Shown: positions 27,577 through 37,625, counted from the first letter of the stretch. The stretch: DNA of 64,000 nt from UBA4416 sp038327195 (GCA_038327195.1 JBBQKU010000016.1:23111-87110); one strand, 5' to 3'. Program-made: numbers and translations. Notes: a model not told the origin generated them from the letters alone.

Positions 27577-29472
27577 ATGTGTGGCATTGCTGGCATAATT
27601 CATAAACAAAAAGATGGTTCAATAAAAGAATCCATTTTTGATATGAGCCAAGCTATAAAACATCGCGGACCCGATGGAGAAGGATTTACTTTTTTTTCTG
27701 AATCAATTGAAATACCTGCTTTTAGCAACGAAACGCCAAAAGTAAATTGTGAAAGTAATCGCTTTTTATTTAATCCAAAAAAGTCATTAGAAAGCGTAAG
27801 CACTAATTATACCATGGCGTTTGCGCACAGAAGGCTTTCTATCATTGATTTATCAGAAAGTGGACACCAACCCATGTGTGATATTTCATCAAATTATTGG
27901 ATTACTTTTAATGGCGAAATTTTTAATTACCTCGAATTAAAAAAAGAATTAACACTTAAAGGACACACATTTTTAACACAAACAGATACTGAAGTTGTAT
28001 TGGCTTCTTATAAAGAATGGGGAACAGATTGCTTGCAAAAATTTAATGGAATGTGGGCATTTGCACTTTATGATAAAACTAAACAACTCGTTTTTTGTGC
28101 AAGAGATAGAGTTGGTGTAAAACCATTTTACTTTATTAATACAAACACAAGCTTTGCATTTGCCAGCGAACAAAAGGCATTTTTAAAATCAGGATTATTG
28201 AAATTTGAAGTTAATGAACCTCAACAAATCGATTTTTTAATAAATGCAAAATTAGAAACTACCGAACAAAGTTTATTTAAAGGTATTTATGAATTAAAGC
28301 CTGCTCATTATTTACTTTATCATTTAAAATCTACTGATTTTGAAATAAAAGAATATTATGATATTTCGACTCAAACTAAAATTCAAAAAACAGAAAGTGA
28401 AATTATTAACGATATTGAAACTAAATTAAAACACGCCATTGCGTTAAGGTTAAGAAGCGATGTTGAAATTGGCTCTTGCTTAAGCGGTGGATTAGATAGT
28501 TCGATTATTGCAGGGATCATTAAAAACTTACAACCCAATACTAATTTAAAATTATTTACGGCAGTTTTCCCAAGCGAAACCTTTGATGAAAGCAGTTATG
28601 CTAAGCAAGTGTCAAATTTTGTAAATGGAAGTTGGTTTACGGTAAGTCCAACGGAGACAGAGTTTTTTAGAGATATTGAAACCTTAAACTATTCTCAAGA
28701 TTTACCAATTTGGAGCACGAGTACTTATTCGCAATACCGCGTAATGAAATTAGCATCCGAACAAAACATTAAGGTGTTATTGGACGGACAAGGCGCTGAT
28801 GAACTTTTTGGTGGTTATACGCATCATTATTTTGCTTTATGGAAAGAAATGTCGATGGCTTCTAAATTAAAAAACATCAATGCGTCGAAACAAACCGTTC
28901 AAAATCCATTTTTAAGTTTCGGAAAACAGCTCTTAAAAGAAACCTGTCATTTAGGCGTTAATTATTCTAATTATTTTAATCCAGATTTTCAAGTAAATGC
29001 TAAAACTGAAACCACAATTTTTAGTAATACACTCAATCAACAATTAAAAAATGACTATAACGGTAATTTAAAATCCTTTTTAAAGTGCGAAGACCGTTGC
29101 AGTATGGCTTTTGGCATCGAAAGCCGAGTTCCATTTGCTGATGATGTTGAATTAGTTGATTATTTATTTTCGGTTAGTGGCAATCAAAAAATTAAAAACG
29201 GAGTTTCTAAGTATTTATTAAGAGAAGCGGCCAAACAATACATTCCTGAAAAAATATATAAACGCACCGATAAAATTGGATTTGAAACGCCTGTTTCTAA
29301 ATGGTTTACAAATCACAAAAAAGAAATGCTCGATGTTATTACAGAGCAATTAGATTTCATTAATCATGCGTTCTTATTTTCAAATTTCAATATTCTAATA
29401 AGTCAAAAACCAAGTTTCCTATTACGCTTATATTCATTAGCAATTTGGAAGAAAGCATTTAATGCTATTTAA
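27577..29472 (+). CDS. asnB: Glutamine-dependent asparagine synthetase-like amidotransferase
   Basis: 631 residues. The class II glutaminase domain starts MCGIAG, with Cys2 as nucleophile after Met removal. It continues with KHRGPDGEG, AFAHRRLSIIDLSESGHQPM and FNGEIFNYLELK. The C-terminal synthetase has the PP-loop CLSGGLDSSIIAG, DGQGADELFGGY and the downstream ESRVPFADDVELVDY. An insertion near residues 50-75 breaks the N-terminal part. It is the third gene of an operon behind two deacetylase-like paralogues. Members in such settings often amidate sugars or surface glycans rather than making asparagine. The enzyme class is firm, the acceptor open. Confidence 0.88.
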   Translation: MCGIAGIIHKQKDGSIKESIFDMSQAIKHRGPDGEGFTFFSESIEIPAFSNETPKVNCESNRFLFNPKKSLESVSTNYTMAFAHRRLSIIDLSESGHQPMCDISSNYWITFNGEIFNYLELKKELTLKGHTFLTQTDTEVVLASYKEWGTDCLQKFNGMWAFALYDKTKQLVFCARDRVGVKPFYFINTNTSFAFASEQKAFLKSGLLKFEVNEPQQIDFLINAKLETTEQSLFKGIYELKPAHYLLYHLKSTDFEIKEYYDISTQTKIQKTESEIINDIETKLKHAIALRLRSDVEIGSCLSGGLDSSIIAGIIKNLQPNTNLKLFTAVFPSETFDESSYAKQVSNFVNGSWFTVSPTETEFFRDIETLNYSQDLPIWSTSTYSQYRVMKLASEQNIKVLLDGQGADELFGGYTHHYFALWKEMSMASKLKNINASKQTVQNPFLSFGKQLLKETCHLGVNYSNYFNPDFQVNAKTETTIFSNTLNQQLKNDYNGNLKSFLKCEDRCSMAFGIESRVPFADDVELVDYLFSVSGNQKIKNGVSKYLLREAAKQYIPEKIYKRTDKIGFETPVSKWFTNHKKEMLDVITEQLDFINHAFLFSNFNILISQKPSFLLRLYSLAIWKKAFNAI

Positions 29473-29691
29473 TAATTAAATCACATTATCTTAATCTCTT
29501 CATATTCGACTATTTCTATTTTTGACGCGTAATAAATTATAACTCTAAAAAAACTAAAAACGTTTAGACTTATAGTATAGTGTGAAATCATTTAATCAAT
29601 TATTAAAAGGGTGGTTTTAGCTATTTAAAATCTTATTATTTGAATATAAATTCACTATTATTGTAATGCTACCCCTTATAACTATAAAACT

Positions 29692-32600
29692 ATGGAAACT
29701 TTAAACAAAAAAATAAAAGCCTATTTAGTAATATGCTTTTTAGCTATTTCTTCTTTTACATTTGGCCACTCTGTTCAGGTGGCATATTGCGTAAATTGTA
29801 ATGGAGATTTACGTGTGTATGTAGAACACTGGCACGCCACAGAACCTATTACTTCAACCACAATGAATCTTAACTTAACGGTTGGTGGTGTTGTAACTTC
29901 AATTTCTGGGGTCCCATCGGGAGGGCTGTATGGTGTTCCTTTTAGTGCTTTACCAGGATGTGCAACTCCAGCTACTGTTTTTGGATCATGTCCAGGAAGT
30001 GCAAATACTTATAATGATTGGATTTATTATGATTTTTTCGGAGTACCTGCTGGTGTTCCTATCACAATTACAGTTATTTCTGGAAGTACCGCTTTTACAA
30101 TGGATGGTTGTGGTATGTATCCAGCAGTTACTGCTCCGTTTACTATTCCTACAAGTGTGGCTCCGGCATTCGTTAGTCAAACAGTTTGTGGTGGGTCTAA
30201 CTTCCTTTCAACTATTTTTAGCGATCCTACAAAAACAACTTGGACAAACAGTAATCCTGCAATTGGCTTAGCCGCTAGCGGATCTGGTAATATTGGAAGT
30301 TTTACAGCAAATACCTTTACTACAGTTCAAACGGCAGTAATCACAGTTTCAACTCAATGTTATGTTACTACTTTTACCTTAACCGTTAATCCTGCTCCAA
30401 ATCCTAATTTTACGTTTCCAGCCCCAGTTGGTGGTAAATTTTGTAAGGGAACGACTATCCCATTTTCATTAGTAAATTCATTTAATATTGCCACCACAAA
30501 TTGGTCGTTTGGAGATGGAGGAACCTCCTCCTTACCTGGCCCCAGCCATACGTATACTGCAAACGGAACTTATGTCGTCCAATTAAATATTACCCCTTCG
30601 GTTGGCACATGTACCGCTATGAGTACGCAAACAATTTCCATTTATACACCAACCGCTAATTTTAGTGTTGCAAATTCCTGCCTAAATACCTCATCAACAT
30701 TTACAAATTCGAGTACATCGCCCGCCATATTTGCTGCACAAATTTATAATTATGGAGATGGGACGCCTAATGGTGCCTCTGCATCCCACACATATAGCGC
30801 TACAGGAACATACACTGTAAAATTGGTAGTTACGGACGCTAATTTATGTAAGGATTCCATTAATAAAGTAATCGTGATTTCTCCAAATCCTATAATTGCT
30901 TTTTCAACCAATAGCGTTTGTTTGGGCTCTACAACCTCTTTCACAAACACAACAACAGTTCCATTGCCTAGTACAATTACAACCTGGGCATGGGATTTTG
31001 ACAATAATGGATCGGTAGATAATGCTACACAAAATCCTACTAATTTATTTGCTACTTCAGGTACATTTAGCGTTGAGTTAAAAGCAATTACAAATAATGG
31101 ATGTAAAGACAGTTTAATTGTACCCGTAATTGTGAATGCCATACCAACCGCCACCTTTACTCCGATAAATGCCTGTGAAGGAGCTACTATCGCATTAAAC
31201 AATACCTCTAATATACCAGCACCTGATAATATTAGTATATATGCTTGGAGTTTTGGAGCTGGTGCATTGCCATTATCAACGAGTAGTGTTTTAAATCCAA
31301 TTGGATTAAATTATTTATCGAGTGGGGTAAAAACAATTACACTTACTATAACTGCCAACACAACCTGTACTGCTACAATAACTCAAACGGTGACGGTATA
31401 TCCTACTCCAGTTTCAAGTTTTAGTGCCACATCAGTTTGCCAAGCAACAGCAACAGCATTTACTGATTTATCAACTACAGGAACAGGAACCATTAATGCA
31501 TGGAGTTGGGATTATACAAATGATGGAGCGCCAGATAATACAACCCAAAATCCAACTTTTACTTTTCCAAGTTCAGGAACATACACTACAGCGCTAACTG
31601 TAACATCAAGTAATTTATGTGTAAACACTACAACGATGTTAATAAATGTTTGGGGACATACAATTCCAAATTTCTCTCCTGATAATGTTTGTTATGGAGC
31701 AGCAACCACATTTACTAATTTCACAAATATCACCACAAATCCTAATGTTGGTTCTGCTCCATCATATATTTGGGACTTTGCTGATGGTACAGCAACTGTT
31801 ACTACTACAAATCCTTCTCATACTTATACCTTAGGAGCAAACATCAATGCAATTTATAACGTTACTCTAACATCTACTTCAAGTCATGGATGTGTTGATG
31901 TGATTTCGAAAAACGTAAATGTATATTCTATTCCTACAGCTTCATTTACTTCTGACTCGGTATGTTTTGGATCTCCAACTCATTTATTAGATGCAAGTAA
32001 TGGAAATGGAAACACCGTGAATGGATATTCTTGGGATTTTTCAAGCAATGGAACAGTTGATGTTACAGGTCTATCAAATCCTAACTTTACGTTTCCTTCA
32101 GCTGGTAGTAATTTAGTAACATACACAGCTAGTTCAACTCCTACTCTTGGTCTTACTTGTTATAATTCAACAAATACTATTACCGTTTGGGTAAACCCTT
32201 TGCCAAATGCAAATTTCACGTTTGTAAATAGATGTATTAATGCCCAACCAAATACATTTGATGCTAGTTCATCAACTATTTCTGTAGGTACAAATACAGC
32301 CTACGCTTGGTCATATGCTGATGCAGGAACTGGAACAGGAATAACACCAACACATAATTATGCTTTAGCAGGAACTTATAATGTAACGTTAACCGTAACT
32401 TCAGATAAAGGCTGTCAAAGTAAAATTGTTAAACCTGTTGATGTTTACCAAAAACCAATCATGAGTGTTTCAAATTCTAATGCCTGTTTAACGAAGGTTA
32501 TGACATTTACGGCTAACACTTTACCAGGAAGTGGAACTGTGAGTAATTGGTTTTGGGATGTAAATAACACAATAAACACAATTGAATTAAGTGGACAATC

Positions 32601-33534
32601 AAACAGTTTTATTTTTCCTGCATCAGGAAACCAAACAGTTACCTTAGTTTCGGAAACAACAAATGGTTGTAGAGATACTCTTAAGAAAATTGTTTATATT
32701 GATTATGTGCCTGCTCCATTATTTTCAGTAGACAAACCAGCAGGTTGCCCTACACATTGTGTTAAATTTACAGACAATACATTACCAGTTACTGGACCAG
32801 GAGTTAATGCTGATTGGAAATGGGTGTTTGGAGATGGTACAGAATTACATTCAGGTTCAGGAATTTCGCAAGCTCATTGTTACGAAAACTCTACCTCAAA
32901 TCAACTAAATTTATTTGACATTAAATTAGTTGTAACAACCGATAGAGGTTGTACTGATTCTTTACAAAAAAATGGATTTATTACTGTTTACCCTACTCCA
33001 ATTGCAAACTTTACGGTTAATCCAAATCCGGGTAGCGTTGTGACACCATTAGAAGCCTTTACGAATGAAAGCCAAGATTATACAAAATGGTGGTGGAATT
33101 TTGGTGATGGCCCATTTGTAGATTCAACAAATATAAATCCTACTCATTATTATAATAGTGAAGATGCAAATACATATAGTTCCATTTTAATGGTTCAAAA
33201 TCAATATGGTTGTAGAGATACAGCATATGTAAAAGTTGAAATACAACCTGAGTTTACTTTTTATATTCCAAATGCATTTACTCCAGGAACTGATGATGGT
33301 GTTAATGATATGTTTACAGGAATGGGTATTGGTATTGCAAAATATGAAATGTGGATTTATGACCGTTGGGGTGCATCAATTTATTACACTGATGATATTA
33401 AAAAAGGTTGGGATGGAAAAGTACAAGGAAAATCAAATCCAGTGCAACTAGATGTATATGTTTGGAAAGTAAAGCTAGTTGATGTATTAGGAAAAAAACA
33501 TAGTTATGTAGGACATGTTACAATTGTAAAATAA
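29692..33534 (+). CDS. Giant secreted PKD-repeat protein with gliding-motility-type C-terminal domain
   Basis: 1280 residues. A signal peptide (AYLVICFLAISSFTFGHS) leads an N-terminal domain of ~110 residues, then about ten PKD/immunoglobulin-like repeats of ~85-90 residues. Each repeat has a variant of W-x-FGDG or AWDFDNNG and ends in a YxVxLxVT strand (WSFGDGGTSS, WAWDFDNNG, WKWVFGDGTELHSG). The C-terminal ~90 residues (FYIPNAFTPGTDDGVND ... WDGKVQGK) are the type B sorting domain recognised by the type IX system. It is therefore probably exported through SprA and displayed or released as an adhesin. It is flanked by a strong bidirectional terminator. The ligand is unknown. Confidence 0.92.
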   Translation: METLNKKIKAYLVICFLAISSFTFGHSVQVAYCVNCNGDLRVYVEHWHATEPITSTTMNLNLTVGGVVTSISGVPSGGLYGVPFSALPGCATPATVFGSCPGSANTYNDWIYYDFFGVPAGVPITITVISGSTAFTMDGCGMYPAVTAPFTIPTSVAPAFVSQTVCGGSNFLSTIFSDPTKTTWTNSNPAIGLAASGSGNIGSFTANTFTTVQTAVITVSTQCYVTTFTLTVNPAPNPNFTFPAPVGGKFCKGTTIPFSLVNSFNIATTNWSFGDGGTSSLPGPSHTYTANGTYVVQLNITPSVGTCTAMSTQTISIYTPTANFSVANSCLNTSSTFTNSSTSPAIFAAQIYNYGDGTPNGASASHTYSATGTYTVKLVVTDANLCKDSINKVIVISPNPIIAFSTNSVCLGSTTSFTNTTTVPLPSTITTWAWDFDNNGSVDNATQNPTNLFATSGTFSVELKAITNNGCKDSLIVPVIVNAIPTATFTPINACEGATIALNNTSNIPAPDNISIYAWSFGAGALPLSTSSVLNPIGLNYLSSGVKTITLTITANTTCTATITQTVTVYPTPVSSFSATSVCQATATAFTDLSTTGTGTINAWSWDYTNDGAPDNTTQNPTFTFPSSGTYTTALTVTSSNLCVNTTTMLINVWGHTIPNFSPDNVCYGAATTFTNFTNITTNPNVGSAPSYIWDFADGTATVTTTNPSHTYTLGANINAIYNVTLTSTSSHGCVDVISKNVNVYSIPTASFTSDSVCFGSPTHLLDASNGNGNTVNGYSWDFSSNGTVDVTGLSNPNFTFPSAGSNLVTYTASSTPTLGLTCYNSTNTITVWVNPLPNANFTFVNRCINAQPNTFDASSSTISVGTNTAYAWSYADAGTGTGITPTHNYALAGTYNVTLTVTSDKGCQSKIVKPVDVYQKPIMSVSNSNACLTKVMTFTANTLPGSGTVSNWFWDVNNTINTIELSGQSNSFIFPASGNQTVTLVSETTNGCRDTLKKIVYIDYVPAPLFSVDKPAGCPTHCVKFTDNTLPVTGPGVNADWKWVFGDGTELHSGSGISQAHCYENSTSNQLNLFDIKLVVTTDRGCTDSLQKNGFITVYPTPIANFTVNPNPGSVVTPLEAFTNESQDYTKWWWNFGDGPFVDSTNINPTHYYNSEDANTYSSILMVQNQYGCRDTAYVKVEIQPEFTFYIPNAFTPGTDDGVNDMFTGMGIGIAKYEMWIYDRWGASIYYTDDIKKGWDGKVQGKSNPVQLDVYVWKVKLVDVLGKKHSYVGHVTIVK

Positions 33535-33548
33535 TTACATAAAAAATC

Positions 33549-33593
33549 AAAACAAAAAAGAGCTTCATTAATCATGAAGCTCTTTTTTGTTTT
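33549..33593. terminator. Strong bidirectional terminator after the PKD gene
   Basis: A perfect 20-bp inverted repeat (33549-33568 with 33574-33593, core AAAAAAGAGCTTCAT / ATGAAGCTCTTTTTT) around a 5-base loop. It has A-rich and T-rich ends that serve both strands. It lies 15 bases past the PKD stop. Confidence 0.93.
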
Positions 33594-33682
33594 CAATAAC
33601 AGGGAACAAAACGGATTATAAACATTGACAATTTCGATTTATCGTTATAATAGTAATTCCAATTATTCATTTTTTTAAAACA

Positions 33683-33710
33683 AAAAAGTCCGCTAAATTG
33701 CGGACTTTTT
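33683..33710 (-). terminator. Terminator of ahcY
   Basis: 11-bp stem AAAAAGTCCGC / GCGGACTTTTT around TAAATT, located 19 bases past the ahcY stop on the minus strand and followed there by T residues. It can also work on the plus strand. Confidence 0.9.
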
Positions 33711-33729
33711 ATATTTCAATAATTAAAGA

Positions 33730-35049
33730 TTAGTATCTGTAAGCATCTCCTTTAAAAGGACCAGCAACAGGAACACCAATATAATCAGCTTGATCTTTGT
33801 TTAATGTATCTAATTCTACACCAATTTTAGCTAAATGTAAACGAGCTACTTTTTCATCTAAAATTTTTGGTAAAACATATACTTTTTTCTCATATGCTGC
33901 AGTGTTTGTCCATAACTCTAATTGAGCTAACGTTTGGTTTGTAAATGAATTACTCATTACAAAACTTGGATGACCAGTTGCACAACCTAAATTTACTAAA
34001 CGACCTTCAGCTAAAACAATAATATTTTTTCCGTTAATTGTATATTGATCTACTTGTGGTTTAACAGTATCTTTAGAAGCACCATAGGTTTTGTTTAACC
34101 AAGCCATATCAATTTCAGTATCAAAGTGACCGATGTTACAAACAATAGCACCATGTTTCATCATTTCAAAATGACGACCTACAATAATATCTTTATTACC
34201 AGTAGTTGTAACTAAAATGTCTGCAATTTTAGCAGCATTGTCCATTTTCATGACTTGGTAACCATCCATTGCCGCTTGTAAAGCACATATTGGGTCAATT
34301 TCAGTAACAATAACACGCACACCTTGTGATGATAATGATAAAGCAGAGCCTTTTCCAACATCACCATAACCAGCTACAACAGCAACTTTACCAGCCATCA
34401 TAACGTCAGTAGCTCTACGTATTGCATCAACTAATGACTCACGACAACCGTATTTATTATCAAATTTAGATTTAGTAACAGAATCATTCACGTTGATAGC
34501 TGGTAACAATAAAGTACCATTTTTCATACGCTCATATAAACGGTGAACTCCTGTAGTCGTTTCTTCAGATAAACCTTTGATAGCTGCTGCTAATTCAGGA
34601 TAAACATCAAATACTAAGTTAGTTAAATCACCGCCATCATCTAATATCATGTTTAAAGGCTGACGTTCTTCACCAAACCATAATGTTTGCTCAATACACC
34701 AATCAAATTCTTCTGCACTCATACCTTTCCAAGCATAAACTTGTATACCTGCTGCTGCAATAGCTGCTGCTGCATGATCTTGAGTAGAAAAAATATTACA
34801 AGAACTCCAAGTAACTTCTGCACCTAAAGCTGTTAATGTTTCAATTAATACTGCTGTTTGGATAGTCATGTGTAAACAACCTGCAATACGAGCACCTTTT
34901 AAAGGTTGAGAAGCGCCATATTCTTTACGAAGAGACATCAATCCTGGCATTTCTTCTTCTGCCAATTTAATTTCCTTACGACCCCATTCTGCTAATGAGA
35001 TGTCTTTTACTTTGTACGCTAAGTACTTTCCTGTTGCTACTGCTGACAT
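33730..35049 (-). CDS. ahcY: S-adenosylhomocysteine hydrolase
   Basis: Splits S-adenosylhomocysteine into adenosine and homocysteine, relieving product inhibition of methyltransferases. The 439-residue product has the conserved GARIAGCLHMTIQTAVLIETL and ILDDGGDLTN. It also has NDSVTKSKFDNKYGCRESL with the catalytic Lys/Asp region, the NAD-binding GYGDVGKGS and the C-terminal GPFKGDAYRY that closes the neighbouring active site. NAD stays bound; the enzyme is a cytosolic tetramer. It has its own promoter-like site and its own terminator, so it is monocistronic. Confidence 0.98.
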   Translation of the reverse strand: MSAVATGKYLAYKVKDISLAEWGRKEIKLAEEEMPGLMSLRKEYGASQPLKGARIAGCLHMTIQTAVLIETLTALGAEVTWSSCNIFSTQDHAAAAIAAAGIQVYAWKGMSAEEFDWCIEQTLWFGEERQPLNMILDDGGDLTNLVFDVYPELAAAIKGLSEETTTGVHRLYERMKNGTLLLPAINVNDSVTKSKFDNKYGCRESLVDAIRRATDVMMAGKVAVVAGYGDVGKGSALSLSSQGVRVIVTEIDPICALQAAMDGYQVMKMDNAAKIADILVTTTGNKDIIVGRHFEMMKHGAIVCNIGHFDTEIDMAWLNKTYGASKDTVKPQVDQYTINGKNIIVLAEGRLVNLGCATGHPSFVMSNSFTNQTLAQLELWTNTAAYEKKVYVLPKILDEKVARLHLAKIGVELDTLNKDQADYIGVPVAGPFKGDAYRY

Positions 35050-35089
35050 GTAATTTATTATTTTAGTTATTATTATTTTTTATATCTTT

Positions 35090-35121
35090 CAAAGATAAGA
35101 CATAAGTTTGTAACACTCAAA
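35090..35121 (-). promoter_or_regulatory. Promoter of ahcY
   Basis: On the minus strand TTTG (35121-35118) and TATCTTTG (35097-35090) are separated by 20 bases. This matches the Bacteroidota -33/-7 consensus (TTTG, 19-21 bases, TAnnTTTG). The leader to the ATG is about 35 bases. No SAH-riboswitch-like fold fits in it. Confidence 0.75.
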
Positions 35122-35129
35122 TTTTTAAA

Positions 35130-35732
35130 TTGTTTAATAATATTTTGATTTCAGTTTTTAACATAAAAGAAGGTTTAGTAATTGGATTACTTCAATTAAA
35201 CGAATTTGCTAAAGCCAATCATCTCATTCAAAAAAGAGAAATCGAAACAAAAGGGAAACAATACCTCATTAATTACTTGCTCAACAAAGATATTGAAATT
35301 CGATATGACGAAAATGGAAAGCCTCATATTTTCAATGATTCCAAACACATTTCAATTACCCATTCTCATGATAAAATTGCAATCATCATTAATGATCATG
35401 AGAAAACAGGAATAGATATTGAATTAATAAGAGATAAAGTTTTAAAGATAAAACATAAATTTTTATCTGAATCAGAGCTCGAAAATGCTGAAGATGACCC
35501 TGAAAAATTACTAATATATTGGGGGGCAAAGGAAAGTTTATATAAAATTTATGGCTTAAAAGAGGTGGATTTTATTAAAAATTTACATATTAAACCATTT
35601 ATTAAGCATAATTTAGGAACAATTATTGGCACCATTGATATGTTTAATTTTAATCATTCTTTTGAATTAAATTATTTAAAAATGGAGGATTATATGTTAG
35701 TATACTCATTAAGACAAATACCATCGTGTTAG
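35130..35732 (+). CDS. Sfp-type 4'-phosphopantetheinyl transferase (TTG start)
   Basis: Attaches the phosphopantetheine arm of CoA to acyl- or peptidyl-carrier proteins. The ~200-residue protein carries the family signatures: KPHIFNDSKHISITHSHDK, the metal-binding KTGIDIELI, and WGAKESLYKIYG, the F/W-(A/S)-x-KE-S-xxK motif. The start is uncertain: TTG 35130 gives 200 residues, and another TTG six codons in (35145) is equally possible. There is no ATG in the right place. It overlaps pcrB by 7 bases and heads a five-gene operon divergent from ahcY. Its carrier-protein target is not here. Confidence 0.88.
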   Translation: MFNNILISVFNIKEGLVIGLLQLNEFAKANHLIQKREIETKGKQYLINYLLNKDIEIRYDENGKPHIFNDSKHISITHSHDKIAIIINDHEKTGIDIELIRDKVLKIKHKFLSESELENAEDDPEKLLIYWGAKESLYKIYGLKEVDFIKNLHIKPFIKHNLGTIIGTIDMFNFNHSFELNYLKMEDYMLVYSLRQIPSC

Positions 35733-36412
35733 AAAAAACAGAACATACAAAACTCATTGTACTTATCGATCCTGATAAATACAATCCAGCTTTGGTAGAA
35801 ATAGCTAATATATGCAACGTATATTGTTTTTTTGTTGGTGGAAGTAAAATCAAATCAGGGCTTTTCGAAAAAACGATTAAATCAATAAAATCAAAATCAA
35901 AAATACCAGTCATTATTTTTCCTGGAGATGAAACTCAAATATCTAAACATGCAGACGGACTCTTGATTTTATCATTATTATCAGGTAGAAATCCAGAATA
36001 TTTAATTGGTAAACATGTAACTGCTGCAAAAAAAATAAAGGACTCAAAATTAAAAACAATCCCAGTTGGTTATCTTTTAGTTAATGGAAATAAAACTTCA
36101 ACAACTCAAAAAATAACCAAAACAAAACCATTAACTACGCAAAAAGAAATAATCGAAACAGCTATAGCTGGCGAATTATTGGGAAAACAACTTATTTATT
36201 TAGAATCTGGAAGTGGCGCAAAATCAACTATAAAAAATGCCATTATAACTGCCGTAAAAAAGCAAATTACAATTCCTGTTATTGTAGGTGGAGGAATCAA
36301 TACAATTACTAAGGCAAAAAGCATTTTAAAATCAAATCCGGATTATATGGTTATTGGAAACGCCTTGGAAATTGAACCTGCATTTTTAAAAGAATTAAAT
36401 AAATTAATTTAG
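35726..36412 (+). CDS. pcrB: Geranylgeranyl/heptaprenylglyceryl phosphate synthase, PcrB family (GTG start)
   Basis: Forms an ether bond between glycerol-1-phosphate and a polyprenyl diphosphate. In archaea this starts membrane lipids; bacterial PcrB makes minor ether lipids. The 228-residue TIM barrel has the family motifs LIDPDKYNPA, FFVGGSKI, PVIIFPGDETQIS, YLESGSGAKS and the phosphate-binding IPVIVGGGINT. GTG 35726 is chosen because the protein then starts right before TKLIVLIDPDK and overlaps the Sfp gene. The prenyl length, set by barrel residues, cannot be judged by eye. Confidence 0.92.
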   Translation: MLEKTEHTKLIVLIDPDKYNPALVEIANICNVYCFFVGGSKIKSGLFEKTIKSIKSKSKIPVIIFPGDETQISKHADGLLILSLLSGRNPEYLIGKHVTAAKKIKDSKLKTIPVGYLLVNGNKTSTTQKITKTKPLTTQKEIIETAIAGELLGKQLIYLESGSGAKSTIKNAIITAVKKQITIPVIVGGGINTITKAKSILKSNPDYMVIGNALEIEPAFLKELNKLI

Positions 36413-36444
36413 TATTTATAAAAAGTATTTTATATAATTAAGCT

Positions 36445-37077
36445 ATGAAATTAATTGTAATAACACCTTCAAAAAAACAGGACAATGAAATTGGGGCAGT
36501 AATTAATATGTTTGAAGCTGGATTAGATACGCTTCATATTCGCAAAAATCGTTTTTCTACAAAAGAATTGGAGGAATATATTAAAGAAATTCCTGCTCAT
36601 TTTCACAACCGCATTATAATTCACTCCCATCATAAACTGGCATTAAAATATAATTTAAAAGGATTTCATTTTACGGCTACACATCTTGAAAGAAAATTAA
36701 GATTATGGTGGAATACAAAAATGATTTATTTACGAAAGCCTAAACTCACAAAATCCATCTCATTTAAACGAATGAGCGAAATTTACGAACCTGAAAAAGT
36801 AAAAACAGATTATTGTTTTTTAGGAACTATGTTTCATAATGTATCTGGAGAGTTGTATTCAGGATTTTACAAAGAAACCATGGTGGCAGCAAATGCCAAA
36901 TCTGGTAAAAAAATAATTGCCCGTGGAGGAATTAATCCAAAAAGTGTTGATATGGCATACCAATTAGGGTTTCATGGAGTAGCGCTTTATGGTTATTTAT
37001 GGAAAAGCACAAGCCCTTTTACTAAATATCTTGAATTTATTAATTATTGTAAAGAAAAAAATATTCCTTTAGATTAG
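36445..37077 (+). CDS. Thiamine-phosphate-synthase-like protein (ThiE/TenI barrel)
   Basis: A 210-residue TIM-barrel protein of the ThiE/TenI family (MKLIVITPSKKQDNEI, LDTLHIRKNRFSTKELEE, IIIHSHHKLALKYNLKGFHF, KKIIARGGINPKSVDMAYQ). True ThiE couples the thiazole and pyrimidine halves of thiamine, while TenI-like members aromatise the thiazole. The glycine-rich phosphate loop ARGGIN is present. Canonical pyrimidine-binding residues are less clear, so a divergent or TenI-like role is possible. It is 32 bases after pcrB and its TAG overlaps the GTG of pnuC, which ties it to vitamin salvage genes. Confidence 0.75.
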   Translation: MKLIVITPSKKQDNEIGAVINMFEAGLDTLHIRKNRFSTKELEEYIKEIPAHFHNRIIIHSHHKLALKYNLKGFHFTATHLERKLRLWWNTKMIYLRKPKLTKSISFKRMSEIYEPEKVKTDYCFLGTMFHNVSGELYSGFYKETMVAANAKSGKKIIARGGINPKSVDMAYQLGFHGVALYGYLWKSTSPFTKYLEFINYCKEKNIPLD

Positions 37078-37625
37078 TGACTGTAATAGATTTATTAGCT
37101 TTAATTTTTGGAATATTAGGTGTTTTACTTACTATAAAAGAAACGATTTGGTGTTGGCTGGCTGATATTATTTCAGTATCGCTCCAAGGTTTTGTTTTTT
37201 ATAAAGCCCGATTATTTGGCGATTTTTCATTGCAAATTTTTTATTTAATTAGTGGCATATATGGGTGGTTTTATTGGAATAAACATAAAACGAAAGAATT
37301 CAAAGTTTCCAAAATGTCGAAGAAAAATTGGGTTTTAGTAATTTTCGGGAATGTAACGTTGAGTATTATTCTTTACCCAATTTTAAATTATTTTAAGACA
37401 GATCAAGTAATTATTGAATCCATTTTAACATCCTCTAGCCTTATCTGTACCTACATGATGGCAAAAAAATGGATAGAAAATTGGATTTTTTGGATATTAA
37501 TTGATTTAGCTTATGTATATTTATATTTAATAAAACATTTGCCGACATACGCAATACTTTATTTGTTTTTTAGTGTAATGGCATTTTACGGTTTCTATAT
37601 ATGGAGAAAAAAATTAAAAAAATAG
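37077..37625 (+). CDS. pnuC: PnuC-family vitamin transporter (GTG start)
   Basis: A 182-residue membrane protein with about seven TM segments and the family motifs IKETIWCWLADIISVSLQG, FYLISGIYGWFYW and WILIDLAYVYLYLIK. PnuC imports nicotinamide riboside and its relative PnuT imports thiamine, both driven by intracellular phosphorylation. GTG 37077 overlaps the preceding TAG. The next gene, a NadR-type kinase, overlaps it by 25 bases. This favours nicotinamide riboside, whereas the ThiE-like neighbour favours thiamine. Substrate is therefore open. Confidence 0.88.
   Translation: MTVIDLLALIFGILGVLLTIKETIWCWLADIISVSLQGFVFYKARLFGDFSLQIFYLISGIYGWFYWNKHKTKEFKVSKMSKKNWVLVIFGNVTLSIILYPILNYFKTDQVIIESILTSSSLICTYMMAKKWIENWIFWILIDLAYVYLYLIKHLPTYAILYLFFSVMAFYGFYIWRKKLKK

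Noticed and set aside
30750..31202. 150-codon minus-strand frame inside the PKD gene
   Set aside because: Antisense shadow of the repeat-rich plus-strand coding sequence.
35050..35090. SAH or SAM riboswitch before ahcY
   Set aside because: The leader is only about 35 bases, A/T-rich, without a plausible fold.
36413..36444. TPP riboswitch before the ThiE-like gene
   Set aside because: Only 32 bases separate it from pcrB; none of the TPP-element conserved words are present.
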